DNA of 51,987 nt from JAZLIT01 sp045617525. GTDB lineage: Bacteria; Bacillota; Bacilli; Bacillales_A; Planococcaceae. Of the stretch, positions 42,226-50,542 are shown in pieces (position 1 is the first letter of the stretch; each line of letters starts with the position of its first letter). The DNA lies in the NCBI GenBank assembly GCA_045617525.1, contig JAZLIT010000195.1, positions 1 to 51,987 on the forward strand. Reading direction: 5' to 3'. Under the pieces are notes generated by a model. It made no database searches, was not told where the DNA came from, and worked only from the letters and a program-made list of their open reading frames with translations. The position numbers and the translations under genes were made by a program.

Positions 42226-43044
42226 ATGAATACAATCTTAATGGAAATTAACCCAATAGCCTTTGAAATTGGCGGGTTAAAAATTAGATGGTACGGTGTT
42301 TTAATTGGACTAGGTATTTTAATCGCCTATTATTTGGCGCAAAAAGAAGCGGTGCGCAGAGGTTTTAATGAAGACTTTATGGCTGATTTATTAATTTGGG
42401 CTGTGCCAATCGCAATTTTATCAGCGCGAATTTACTATGTCATGATGAGTTGGGAATCTTATGCTAGTGATCCAGGTAAGATTTTTAGAATTTGGGAAGG
42501 TGGTCTCGCCATTCATGGTGCGCTAATTGGTTCGTTTATAACGGCCTATATTTTCACGAAAAAGCGTAATGTGAGCTTTTTAAAATTAGCGGATATTGCG
42601 GCTCCTAGTATTTTAGTTGGTCAAATAATAGGACGCTGGGGTAACTTCATCAACCAGGAAGCATATGGTGGGCCGGTATCACGTGGATTTTTAGAAAATC
42701 TATTTATACCAGATTGGATTATTGAGCAAATGTATGTAAAAAGTGCAGAGACATATGTGCACCCGACATTTTTATATGAAAGCTTATGGAATTTAATTGC
42801 GTTTGTGATCTTAATGTTTGCGCGTAAATTGAATTGGCGCCGCGGTGAAATGTTCTTCTTCTATCTTGTTTGGTATTCATTCGGTCGTTTCTTCATCGAA
42901 GGCATGCGTACGGATAGCTTGTATTTAATTGGCGATTTGCGTTCAGCTCAGGTCATTTCAATTATTGGAATTGCAGTTGGAATCATTGCGATTATTTACC
43001 GTCGCATGAATGTAAAACCAGTCGTGCGTTATTTAGACAAATAA
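42226..43044 (+). CDS. lgt: Phosphatidylglycerol:prolipoprotein diacylglyceryl transferase
   Basis: Membrane enzyme of 272 residues that transfers diacylglyceryl onto the lipobox cysteine of prolipoproteins, such as the binding protein and CccB here. The Lgt signature GQIIGRWGNFINQEAYGGP (about residues 133-151), the GGLAIHGALIG region and YxxxWN are present, along with about seven hydrophobic segments. Two ATGs are adjacent (42223, 42226); I take the second because GGGGAG would be too close to the first. It lies 32 bases after hprK in the operon. Confidence 0.95.
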   Translation: MNTILMEINPIAFEIGGLKIRWYGVLIGLGILIAYYLAQKEAVRRGFNEDFMADLLIWAVPIAILSARIYYVMMSWESYASDPGKIFRIWEGGLAIHGALIGSFITAYIFTKKRNVSFLKLADIAAPSILVGQIIGRWGNFINQEAYGGPVSRGFLENLFIPDWIIEQMYVKSAETYVHPTFLYESLWNLIAFVILMFARKLNWRRGEMFFFYLVWYSFGRFFIEGMRTDSLYLIGDLRSAQVISIIGIAVGIIAIIYRRMNVKPVVRYLDK

Positions 43045-43119
43045 AAAGGAAATTCTTCACCTCCACTTATGATTAGCCTTCGCCAATCGGTAATTTACTT
43101 GCTAAAGGAGCAATCACAG

Positions 43120-43755
43120 ATGATAAAAGCGCTATTATTTGATTTTGATGGAACTTTACTCGACACGAATGAACTTATTTTACAGAGTTTTATGCATGTA
43201 TTTGACGAAATATTGCCCGGGCAATATAAAAAGGAAGAATGTCTGCAATTTCTAGGTCCTTCTTTAAAGGAAACATTCGACAAACTGACACCAGGTAAAT
43301 CAGAGGAAATGGTGGCAAAATACCGCGCGTGGAACTTGGAGCACCACGATGAATTAGTGGCGCAATATGATGGTGTTGTCGAAACACTGGAGCAACTACA
43401 TGCACTAGGTATTCGACTTGTCATAGTTTCTACGAAGCAACATAAAAGTATTGTGCACGGGTTAACTATTATAGGCGTAACGCATTTATTTGAGCATATT
43501 ATTGGTGCTGATGATGTTACGCATGTAAAGCCCCATCCAGAACCGATTTTGAAGGCGCTTGAGTTGCTACAATTAGATAAACAGGATGTTTTGATGATTG
43601 GCGATAATTCGCATGATATTGAGGGAGGACATAATGCAGGTGTGCGAACAGCTGGCGTGGCATGGTCGATTAAAGGTGAAGATTTTTTACAGCAATTTAA
43701 TCCAACTTATATGCTGAAGCATATGTCCGATTTAATTTCGATTGTGAAAGGATAA
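43120..43755 (+). CDS. ppaX: Pyrophosphatase PpaX, HAD superfamily
   Basis: 211-residue phosphohydrolase that hydrolyses pyrophosphate produced by HPr kinase. HAD motifs: LFDFDGTLLDT (Asp8, Asp10), VIVSTKQ (Ser), KPHPEP (Lys) and MIGDNSHDIEGGHNAG (Asp pair). The cap is of the small alpha-helical kind (LGPSLKETFDKLTPGKS). ATG 43120 follows AAAGGAG at nine bases; the longer frame from 43069 has no ribosome site. The hprK-lgt-ppaX order is conserved in Bacillales. Confidence 0.93.
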   Translation: MIKALLFDFDGTLLDTNELILQSFMHVFDEILPGQYKKEECLQFLGPSLKETFDKLTPGKSEEMVAKYRAWNLEHHDELVAQYDGVVETLEQLHALGIRLVIVSTKQHKSIVHGLTIIGVTHLFEHIIGADDVTHVKPHPEPILKALELLQLDKQDVLMIGDNSHDIEGGHNAGVRTAGVAWSIKGEDFLQQFNPTYMLKHMSDLISIVKG

Positions 43756-43759
43756 GCTG

Positions 43760-44305
43760 ATGAGAAGAACAGAGCGCTATCGTGTAAAGCAACAAGGGGA
43801 TAATTCACTTTGGAATGTATATGAGACAGTGTCATTTTGGAAGGTAATGAAGTGCTTTATTATCATTCAAATTGGACGTGTTATGCCTTTCTTCAGAGCA
43901 AAAAATTGGCTTTATCGTACATTTTTAAAAATGGATATAGGTGAAAAAACTTCTTTTGCACTAATGGTGATGCCAGATACGATGTTTCCAGAACGAATTT
44001 CAGTTGGTGCAAATACTGTGATTGGCTTTAATACAACAATTTTAGCGCATGAGTATTTAATCGAAGAATATCGCTTAGGTGATGTGAAAATTGGCAGCCA
44101 TGTAATGATTGGCGCGAATTCTACTATATTACCGGGGGTTGAAATTGGGGACGGAGCAATTGTCTCAGCAGCAACACTTGTGCATCGTGACGTACCTGCG
44201 GGCGCAATGGCGGGCGGAAATCCGATGCGAATTATTTATACAGCAGAACAAATGGAAGAACGTCGAAAAAACGATCAACCAGTTTGGCAAAATGAACAAG
44301 CTTAG
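43760..44305 (+). CDS. yvoF: Hexapeptide-repeat acyltransferase
   Basis: 181-residue left-handed beta-helix enzyme. The hexapeptide pattern runs from about residue 80 (ISVGANTVIGFNTTILAHEYLIEEYRLGDVKIGSHVMIGANSTILPGVEIGDGAIVSAATLVHRDVPAGAMAGGNP), as in maltose/galactoside O-acetyltransferases; the N-terminal helix differs. The acceptor is unknown. ATG 43760 is four bases after ppaX ends, so the gene is probably translated from the same message. The location between ppaX and hisZ matches B. subtilis yvoF. Confidence 0.88.
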   Translation: MRRTERYRVKQQGDNSLWNVYETVSFWKVMKCFIIIQIGRVMPFFRAKNWLYRTFLKMDIGEKTSFALMVMPDTMFPERISVGANTVIGFNTTILAHEYLIEEYRLGDVKIGSHVMIGANSTILPGVEIGDGAIVSAATLVHRDVPAGAMAGGNPMRIIYTAEQMEERRKNDQPVWQNEQA

Positions 44306-44332
44306 AGGGGATTCTCCCTCTAAGCTTTTTTT
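44297..44332 (+). terminator. Terminator of hprK operon
   Basis: AAGCTTAGAGG, overlapping the yvoF stop, pairs with CCTCTAAGCTT, followed by a T-run. Confidence 0.88.
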
Positions 44333-44337
44333 TGAAA

Positions 44338-44562
44338 TATGGCGACAGTTTTGTTATGGCAGATTCTGAAGTGATCGGCGATGAAAAATTTTATTTTTAT
44401 CATTTGTTTTTAGATAGACAACAATAATTCGATGGTTTTCAAAAACTCAAACAAGATGGTTTTATAACGGATTCATTGGATTTTATGAATAGCTATCAGC
44501 CGATTGAAATTTTTGAAGATGGTCGGATATATGTAATTCATTCAAAATTATTTAATGTTTAG
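44338..44562 (+). pseudogene. C-terminal gene fragment with one in-frame stop
   Basis: A single frame reads YGDSFVMADSEVIGDEKFYFY...LDRQQ, then TAA, then FDGFQKLKQDGFITDSLDF...SKLFNV and a stop. No start codon or ribosome site stands in front, and codon use looks protein-coding. It is the remains of a larger unknown gene with a nonsense codon, inserted between yvoF and the his region. I do not recognise the family. Confidence 0.5.
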
Positions 44563-44609
44563 GTTATTATAGTATAATTAGGTAAAATATGTAACAGGAT
44601 GTGATATAT

Positions 44610-45104
44610 ATGAATAAAAAATTAAGTGTATTATTTCTCTTATTAGGATTAGTCTTCGTGAGTTTTTTATTTTCAATAAATGCTCTTGCTATCAAAAACG
44701 ATACGAGTTACAAAGATGAACAAATTATATCTGAGTCAGATTCTTTAGACGAGGCATATTTAACGTATGCTACCGAGGACGATATCAGTTACAAAGATGG
44801 ACAAATTATATCTGAGTCAGATTCTTTAGACGAGGCATATTTAACGTATGCTACTGAAGACGATATATCTGTACTGAGGGACAATACTGATAACTCGGTC
44901 AATCCCTTGGCAGATGAACTTATTAAACCTAAAACGATTACCGTATTTTATGTAAATTACGCCAGTATACCAGAGTTCTATTCTTACTCAGAATTTACTG
45001 GAGGATATTGGTTTAGAGGTATTCTGCTATTAACTCAAGTCGTGAAGGTTTCAAATGGTTGGAATGCTACGTTCAGTGGCAGATTATCTGCTTTTACTGA
45101 TTGA
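44610..45104 (+). CDS. Secreted protein with 27-residue tandem duplication
   Basis: 164-residue protein. A signal peptide with Lys-rich n-region and a long hydrophobic core (LSVLFLLLGLVFVSFLFSINALA) suggests export; no lipobox. The mature part begins with two nearly identical 27-residue units, KDEQIISESDSLDEAYLTYA and KDGQIISESDSLDEAYLTYA within them, then a 60-residue C-terminal part rich in Tyr/Phe/Trp (FYVNYASIPEFYSY...). ATG 44610 follows AGGATGTGA. I know no homologue. It lies between a pseudogene and an IS remnant. Confidence 0.6.
   Translation: MNKKLSVLFLLLGLVFVSFLFSINALAIKNDTSYKDEQIISESDSLDEAYLTYATEDDISYKDGQIISESDSLDEAYLTYATEDDISVLRDNTDNSVNPLADELIKPKTITVFYVNYASIPEFYSYSEFTGGYWFRGILLLTQVVKVSNGWNATFSGRLSAFTD
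44700..44861 (+). repeat. 81-bp in-frame tandem duplication
   Basis: Units 44700-44780 and 44781-44861 differ at five of 81 positions, three of them silent or in one changed codon pair. The repeat is exactly 27 codons, so the protein frame is unbroken. Confidence 0.9.
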
Positions 45105-45169
45105 AATGTTGAAGAAAAATTTAGTTCAAGCTCACCTATACCGATTCAGTTTGTTGATTCTTAAAAATT

Positions 45170-45207
45170 TGAACCGTTACTCGAAAAGAGAACGGTTCAT
45201 TTTTATT
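45170..45207 (+). terminator. Terminator behind repeat-protein gene
   Basis: TGAACCGTT pairs with AACGGTTCA around a 12-base loop, followed by TTTTTATTTT. Confidence 0.85.
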
Positions 45208-45248
45208 TTGAGCTATTATTTTGTAATTGATCGAGGGGGAAGGCTGGC

Positions 45249-45341
45249 ATTAGTCAACAGGTAAATGTCTGACCGAAACGAAGTGAAGGGAATTTAAGGA
45301 GTTGACTAATTTCACTACACCCCAACATTTGACGTAGATCC
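45249..45341. mobile_element. Solo right end of ISL3-type element, relic D
   Basis: The segment GACTAATTTC, then CCCCAACATTTGACGTAGATC, matches the right ends of relics B and C, but no transposase or left end is nearby. ATTAGTCAA (45249-45257) and TTGACTAAT (45302-45310) form an inverted repeat just inside. Likely the leftover of an insertion between yvoF and the his operon. Confidence 0.55.
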
Positions 45342-45402
45342 GTTTTTATAAGGTATAATTTAAAAATATTATTCAGTTTATTATGAAGTTTCTTTCATTG
45401 TA

Positions 45403-45431
45403 TTGACTACTGGGAAATGTAGGGGTAAAAT
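45403..45431 (+). promoter_or_regulatory. SigA promoter of the his operon
   Basis: TTGACT, 17 bases, TAAAAT, about 60 bases before hisZ. The leader is too short for a T-box, and no histidine-rich leader peptide is visible. Confidence 0.65.
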
Positions 45432-45491
45432 ATTTTAATATATCAGTTCTCTAATACTCTAGTGTACGAAAGTGAAATGAGGGTAAAATCG

Positions 45492-46652
45492 ATGTCAACC
45501 ATTCAAATCTTTGAAAAGCCACTGGGCATGCGTGATACGTTTCCAAATACGTATGAACAACTTGAGCAAGTCCGCGCAAAAGGACGAAGCTTCCTACATA
45601 GTCGTGGCTATGAATTTATAAAAACGCCAACGCTTGAATATTACGATACTGTCGGCAAAGCATCTGCCATTGCAGATCATTCATTATTTAAATTAGTGGA
45701 TTCGCAAGGTAATACATTGGTGTTGCGTCCAGATATGACAACGCCAATTGCGCGTGTTGTTACCTCTAAAATGCTAAAGGAAAAAATTCCACAGCGTTTA
45801 GCGTATTTCGCAAACGTATTTCGTGCGCAGCAACAAGAAGGTGGACGTCCAGCAGAATTTGATCAAATGGGTGTCGAGCTTATAGGGGATTCTTCAGTGT
45901 ATGCAGATGCAGAAGTAATCCTAACTGCCATTGAGCTCGTGCAAGCATATGGTATTGAATCTTTCAAAATTACAGTAGGCCATGCTGGCGTTCTAAGCAC
46001 GATTTTAACGGATTATACAGAAAGTGAAGAGCAAGCACGTAAGCTAAATACACTACTTGTACAACGTAATTACGTGGGCTTTGAAGAGGCGGTACAGACG
46101 TTTGATTTACCGAAAACAAAAACAGACGCATTGCTAGCCTTTATCGAGGAAGCATTGAGTTTTACTTCTATAGAACATATTGAAAAATTTATGCGTAAAA
46201 ATGACGCATTAGATTATATGCAAAAGCTATGGCACATTTTATCTCAGGCTGGCTACGAGGAATATATGGCAATTGATTTTACATTATCGAGTCATATGAG
46301 TTACTACACGGGCATGTTATTTGAAGTGTTTGCCGCGGGCAGTGGTTTCCCATTAGGAAATGGTGGTCGCTATGACGGACTGCTAGAACATTTCGGCACG
46401 AATGTTGGTGCAACGGGCTTTGGCCTACGTGTGGATCGCCTTTTAGAAGTCATGCCACGTCAGGAAATAGTTGTAGATAGTGTGCTTGTCTTATTTGCAC
46501 CAGATCGCTTTTCAGATGCGCTAGCACAGGCACAATTTTTACGTGAGCAAAACAAGCAAGTAACACTTCAATCGACAGAAGGCTTGCAGGATGTTGAAGC
46601 ATATAAAGCACATTTTTCAATCATCAATGAATTTGCAAGTAAGGAGGCGTAA
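45492..46652 (+). CDS. hisZ: ATP phosphoribosyltransferase regulatory subunit HisZ
   Basis: 386-residue paralogue of histidyl-tRNA synthetase that, with short HisG, forms the active first enzyme of histidine synthesis. Class II synthetase-like motif 2 (RLAYFANVFRAQQQ) and motif 3 region (GNGGRYDGLLEHFG and GATGFGLRVDRLL) are visible; the HisRS anticodon-binding domain is absent or much reduced. ATG 45492 follows GAGGGT at nine bases; ATG/GTG 45462 is poor. It leads the operon and stops three bases before hisG. Confidence 0.94.
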   Translation: MSTIQIFEKPLGMRDTFPNTYEQLEQVRAKGRSFLHSRGYEFIKTPTLEYYDTVGKASAIADHSLFKLVDSQGNTLVLRPDMTTPIARVVTSKMLKEKIPQRLAYFANVFRAQQQEGGRPAEFDQMGVELIGDSSVYADAEVILTAIELVQAYGIESFKITVGHAGVLSTILTDYTESEEQARKLNTLLVQRNYVGFEEAVQTFDLPKTKTDALLAFIEEALSFTSIEHIEKFMRKNDALDYMQKLWHILSQAGYEEYMAIDFTLSSHMSYYTGMLFEVFAAGSGFPLGNGGRYDGLLEHFGTNVGATGFGLRVDRLLEVMPRQEIVVDSVLVLFAPDRFSDALAQAQFLREQNKQVTLQSTEGLQDVEAYKAHFSIINEFASKEA

Positions 46653-46655
46653 GGC

Positions 46656-47279
46656 ATGAAGGAATTAACAATCGCAATGCCTAAGGGCCGTATTTTTGAA
46701 GAAGCGTATGAAATGTTAATCCAAGCCGGCTTTAATTTACCGGAAGAGGTAGAGATGAGTCGCAAGCTAATGATTGAAATTCCAGAAGAGAAGATACGAT
46801 TTATCTTAGCGAAGCCGATGGATGTGCCTGTATATGTCGAGCATGGTGTAGCGGATATTGGCATTGCGGGTAAGGATGTTCTATTGGAACAGCGACGCAC
46901 TGTCCATGAATTACTCGACTTAAAAATCAGCGAATGCTATATTGCTTCGGCTGGCTTACCGAACACAATTATGAATGATATTGCACCACGTATCGCCACG
47001 AAATATCCGAATATAGCAATGAAATATTATAAAGGGATAGGCGAACAGGTTGAGATTATCGAGCTTAATGGATCAATTGAGTTGGCTCCTATGATTGGCT
47101 TAGCAGATCGCATTGTTGATATTGTTTCAACGGGACGTACATTAAAGGAAAATGGCTTAGTGGAGTACGAGCACATTGCACAAGTATCATCCCGCTTAAT
47201 CGCCAATCCTGTAAGTTACCGTATGAAGAGTGAGCGTATTCAGGATTTAGTGAAACGCCTAAAAAACTGTGTTGATTAA
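46656..47279 (+). CDS. hisG: ATP phosphoribosyltransferase, short form
   Basis: 207-residue catalytic subunit, the short type without the C-terminal regulatory domain, which needs HisZ. It forms phosphoribosyl-ATP from PRPP and ATP. MPKGRIFEEAYEML, GIAGKDVLLE and the PRPP loop VDIVSTGRTLKENGL are present. ATG 46656 follows AAGGAGGCGTAAGGC. Very close spacing to hisZ and hisD fits one message. Confidence 0.95.
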   Translation: MKELTIAMPKGRIFEEAYEMLIQAGFNLPEEVEMSRKLMIEIPEEKIRFILAKPMDVPVYVEHGVADIGIAGKDVLLEQRRTVHELLDLKISECYIASAGLPNTIMNDIAPRIATKYPNIAMKYYKGIGEQVEIIELNGSIELAPMIGLADRIVDIVSTGRTLKENGLVEYEHIAQVSSRLIANPVSYRMKSERIQDLVKRLKNCVD

Positions 47280-47294
47280 GAAAGAAGGATGACC

Positions 47295-48575
47295 ATGAAT
47301 ATTACCACACTTACAAGCGATATCTCATTAAAGCGCCAACTAGAAGGCGGCAACGAAGATCAGTTAAAAACGGTGCGCCAAGTACTTGCAGATGTACGCG
47401 AACGTGGGGATGAGGCAATCCGTATGTACAGTGAGAAATGGGACGGCTTTGCGCCAGCTGATTTCCGTGTAACAGCAGAGGAAATGGCTGCGGCTGTTGA
47501 GGGCTTTGATGCACAGTTACTAGCAGACTTGCAGGAGGCTGCCGCAAATATTCGTTATTATCATGAAGCACAAAAGCGTGACGGCTATCAGCTTTCTTTA
47601 ACGGACGGCTCTTGGCTAGGGCAGCGTATTATCCCACTTGATGCAGTAGGACTTTATGTGCCAGGTGGTTCGGCAGCATATCCGTCATCAGTACTCATGA
47701 ATGTCATTCCTGCGCAGGTTGCAGGAGTTGGGCGTATCGTCATTACATCACCAGCTGGTCGTGATGGACGTTTACCTGATGCGGTACTTGTAGCAGCACA
47801 TATTTTAGGGGTAGAAGAAGTGTATAAAGTCGGCGGCGCACAGGCAATTGCTGCCCTAGCTTACGGCACAGAAACGATTTCACCCGTCGATAAAATTACA
47901 GGGCCAGGCAATATTTTTGTGGCACTTGCGAAGCGCGAAGTATTTGGCGAGGTCGCTATCGATATGATTGCAGGACCATCTGAAATTTGCGTCTTAGCAG
48001 ATGAAACAGCTTATGCTGACGAAGTAGCGGCAGATTTATTGTCGCAAGCTGAGCACGATACATTGGCATGTGCGGTGTTAATTACGACGAGTACGTCACT
48101 AGCAGAAGCAGTGGCGAAAGAAGTTGAAAAGCAATTGTTAACGTTGCCGCGTGAAGAAATTGCGCGTAAAGCAATCGAAGACTTCGGTGCGATTTATATC
48201 GCGAACACACTTGATGAAGCGATTGCTGCAGTAAATTCATTGGCTCCAGAGCATTTAGAAATTATGACGGTGAATGCCCTTGAAGTATCGGAGCAAATTA
48301 CGCATGCAGGTGCGATTTTCATAGGACGTTATAGCTCGGAACCTGTCGGCGATTATTTTGCAGGCACGAATCACGTATTACCCACAAATAGCACGGCCCG
48401 CTTTGCAAGTGGATTAAATGTAGATGATTTTATTAAGCGCACAAGCGTTGTTTATTATAGCAAACAGACATGGCAGCAAAATGAGCCGAAAATTGCACGA
48501 TTAGCACGTCTTGAAGGCTTAGAGGGCCATGCACGCGCAGTCGAATCACGGAAATGGGACAAGGGAGAGGTTTAA
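47295..48575 (+). CDS. hisD: Histidinol dehydrogenase
   Basis: 426-residue zinc enzyme that oxidises L-histidinol to L-histidine in two NAD-dependent steps. DAVGLYVPGGSAAYPSSVLMNV and GPGNIFVALAKREVFGEVAIDMIAGPSE are the family's long motifs, with His/Asp zinc ligands in the LAPEHLE and QAEHD regions. The ATG at 47295 has AGAAGG six bases upstream; the ATG at 47289 overlaps the site. It ends one base before hisB. Confidence 0.95.
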   Translation: MNITTLTSDISLKRQLEGGNEDQLKTVRQVLADVRERGDEAIRMYSEKWDGFAPADFRVTAEEMAAAVEGFDAQLLADLQEAAANIRYYHEAQKRDGYQLSLTDGSWLGQRIIPLDAVGLYVPGGSAAYPSSVLMNVIPAQVAGVGRIVITSPAGRDGRLPDAVLVAAHILGVEEVYKVGGAQAIAALAYGTETISPVDKITGPGNIFVALAKREVFGEVAIDMIAGPSEICVLADETAYADEVAADLLSQAEHDTLACAVLITTSTSLAEAVAKEVEKQLLTLPREEIARKAIEDFGAIYIANTLDEAIAAVNSLAPEHLEIMTVNALEVSEQITHAGAIFIGRYSSEPVGDYFAGTNHVLPTNSTARFASGLNVDDFIKRTSVVYYSKQTWQQNEPKIARLARLEGLEGHARAVESRKWDKGEV

Positions 48576-48576
48576 C

Positions 48577-49173
48577 ATGACAGAACGCTTTGCAAAAATC
48601 GAGAGAAACACGAATGAGACTAAAATCGAAGTAGCGCTCAACCTAGATGGGACAGGGAAAGCTGAAATCAAAACAGGTGTCGGCTTTATGGACCATATGC
48701 TCGACCTTTTCATCAAACACGGACTTTTCGACGGGAAAATTATTGCAAATGGCGATAATTGGATTGATGATCACCATACGACAGAAGATATCGGCATTGT
48801 GCTAGGGCAAGCTTTCCGTCAAGCACTAGGTGATAAAAAAGGAATTAAGCGTTACGGAAATGCTTACGTACCAATGGATGAATCATTAGCACAGGTAGTC
48901 GTAGATTTATCGGATCGTCCGGCCTTTGTGTATCGTGTAGAGCCGAAGTTAAATGAAAAAGTGGGCACCTTTGATACAGAGCTTGTCTATGAATTTTTCT
49001 GGAAGTTTGCTCTAGAAGCACGCATTAATTTACATATTATCGTGCCATATGGCGCCAATACACACCATATTATCGAGGCGATGTTTAAAGCAGTTGCACG
49101 TGCATTAGATGCAGCGATTCAAATTGACCCACGCGTTCAAGGGGTGCCGTCGACGAAGGGACTGTTAGGCTAG
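48577..49173 (+). CDS. hisB: Imidazoleglycerol-phosphate dehydratase
   Basis: 198-residue monofunctional dehydratase (no phosphatase domain), a manganese enzyme with two His-rich sites: GFMDHMLDLFIKHG and DDHHTTEDIGI, and the second copies at NTHHIIEAMFKA. ATG 48577 follows GGGAGAGG. It shares one base with the hisH start (TAG/GTG). Confidence 0.95.
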   Translation: MTERFAKIERNTNETKIEVALNLDGTGKAEIKTGVGFMDHMLDLFIKHGLFDGKIIANGDNWIDDHHTTEDIGIVLGQAFRQALGDKKGIKRYGNAYVPMDESLAQVVVDLSDRPAFVYRVEPKLNEKVGTFDTELVYEFFWKFALEARINLHIIVPYGANTHHIIEAMFKAVARALDAAIQIDPRVQGVPSTKGLLG

Positions 49174-49790
49174 TGAAAATTGGGGTCATTGATTATGGAA
49201 TGGGCAATTTATTTAGTGTGGAGCAGGCATTAAAACGATTACAGGCGGATGTCATTGTAACGAGTGATAAAGCGCAGCTCGCGGCAGTTGATGCGTATGT
49301 TTTACCGGGTGTAGGTGCATTTCCAGATGCAATGAAACGTTTAGAAGAGTCGGGGCTCATTGATTTTATTAAGAACACGAAGAAGCCGCTACTTGGAATT
49401 TGCTTAGGCATGCAGCTTATGTTTGAAGCCAGTGATGAAGTTACAGCAACTGCGGGATTGGGTATTTTCACAGGTAACATTAAGCGCTTTAAAGGTGTGT
49501 CGCGTATTCCACATATGGGATGGAATGAACTTGAAATCAAACAAGTGCCAACTTGGCTTGAGGGGAAAGAATTACCGGCTGATCAGCATGTGTATTTCGT
49601 GCATTCATTTTATGCATCGTCTATGGACACGCAGCAACTAGTGGCCTTTGCGGACTATGAGGGCGTGCAAGTACCTGGCATTGTAGCGAAGGCGAATTTT
49701 ACAGGTATGCAATTCCATCCAGAAAAATCAGGACAATTCGGTGTGTTTTTACTACGAGAATGGTTAAAGGGAGTGGCGCAATCGTGCTAA
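49173..49790 (+). CDS. hisH: Imidazole glycerol phosphate synthase, glutaminase subunit
   Basis: 205-residue class I amidotransferase that supplies ammonia to HisF. Catalytic Cys77 in LGICLGMQLMF, and His/Glu in GMQFHPEKSGQ, with the VIDYGMGNLFSVEQAL start. It begins with GTG at 49173, overlapping hisB's stop. Its end overlaps the beginning of hisF by seven bases; in most Bacillales, hisA lies between these two genes. Confidence 0.95.
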   Translation: MKIGVIDYGMGNLFSVEQALKRLQADVIVTSDKAQLAAVDAYVLPGVGAFPDAMKRLEESGLIDFIKNTKKPLLGICLGMQLMFEASDEVTATAGLGIFTGNIKRFKGVSRIPHMGWNELEIKQVPTWLEGKELPADQHVYFVHSFYASSMDTQQLVAFADYEGVQVPGIVAKANFTGMQFHPEKSGQFGVFLLREWLKGVAQSC

Positions 49791-50542
49791 CAAAACGAAT
49801 TATTCCATGCTTAGATGTCAAAGAAGGCCGCGTTGTAAAAGGCATTCAATTTATCGGGTTGCGTGATGCTGGGGATCCTGTTGAAATGGCGAAGTTTTAT
49901 GATGAACAAGGTGCCGATGAATTAGTGTTCCTTGATATTTCAGCTTCGCATGAAGGACGTGAAACGATGGTCGATGTCGTGCGCCAAACCGCCGCAAGTT
50001 TAGCCATCCCATTCACAGTGGGTGGAGGAATTCGAACGCTTGAAGATATGACACGAATTTTACGCGCAGGTGCAGATAAAGTTTCTGTGAATACTTCAGC
50101 GTTAGAACGACCTGAACTCATTAAAGAGGGCTCAGATTATTTTGGCGCCCAGTGTATCGTTTGCGCCATTGATGCGCGCTACTCTGAGGAAGATGGCACG
50201 TGGATGGTTTACACGCATGGCGGTCGAAAGAAAACAACATGGCAGGCAGTTGAATGGGCAAAGGAAGCCGTGCGTTTAGGTGCAGGCGAGATTTTATTGA
50301 CTTCAATGAATCAAGACGGAGAAAAATCAGGTTTTGACCAAGCCTTAACAAAAGCAGTGCGCGATGCTGTCACAGTACCTGTTATTGCCAGTGGCGGTGC
50401 GGGTAACGCAGAGCATTTTCGAGAAATACTACAAGATGTAAACACAGATGCAGCACTTGCGGCGAGCATTTTCCACTATAAAGAGACGAGTGTAGCAGAA
50501 GTTAAAAGCTACCTTAAAGAAAAAGGGGTTCGTGTTCGATGA
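49784..50542 (+). CDS. hisF: Imidazole glycerol phosphate synthase, cyclase subunit
   Basis: 252-residue (beta/alpha)8 barrel that, with HisH, converts PRFAR to imidazole glycerol phosphate and AICAR. The catalytic aspartates Asp11 (IIPCLDVKEG) and Asp130 (CAIDARY) and the phosphate loops GGGIRTLEDM and ASGGAGNAEHF identify HisF and exclude HisA. GTG 49784 follows GGGAG; a GTG at 49760 is in frame but lies within hisH. It overlaps hisIE by four bases. Confidence 0.95.
   Translation: MLTKRIIPCLDVKEGRVVKGIQFIGLRDAGDPVEMAKFYDEQGADELVFLDISASHEGRETMVDVVRQTAASLAIPFTVGGGIRTLEDMTRILRAGADKVSVNTSALERPELIKEGSDYFGAQCIVCAIDARYSEEDGTWMVYTHGGRKKTTWQAVEWAKEAVRLGAGEILLTSMNQDGEKSGFDQALTKAVRDAVTVPVIASGGAGNAEHFREILQDVNTDAALAASIFHYKETSVAEVKSYLKEKGVRVR

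Noticed and set aside
45370..45491. Possible T-box leader of the his operon
   Set aside because: The leader between the promoter and hisZ is only about 60 bases, with no T-box consensus or terminator hairpin.
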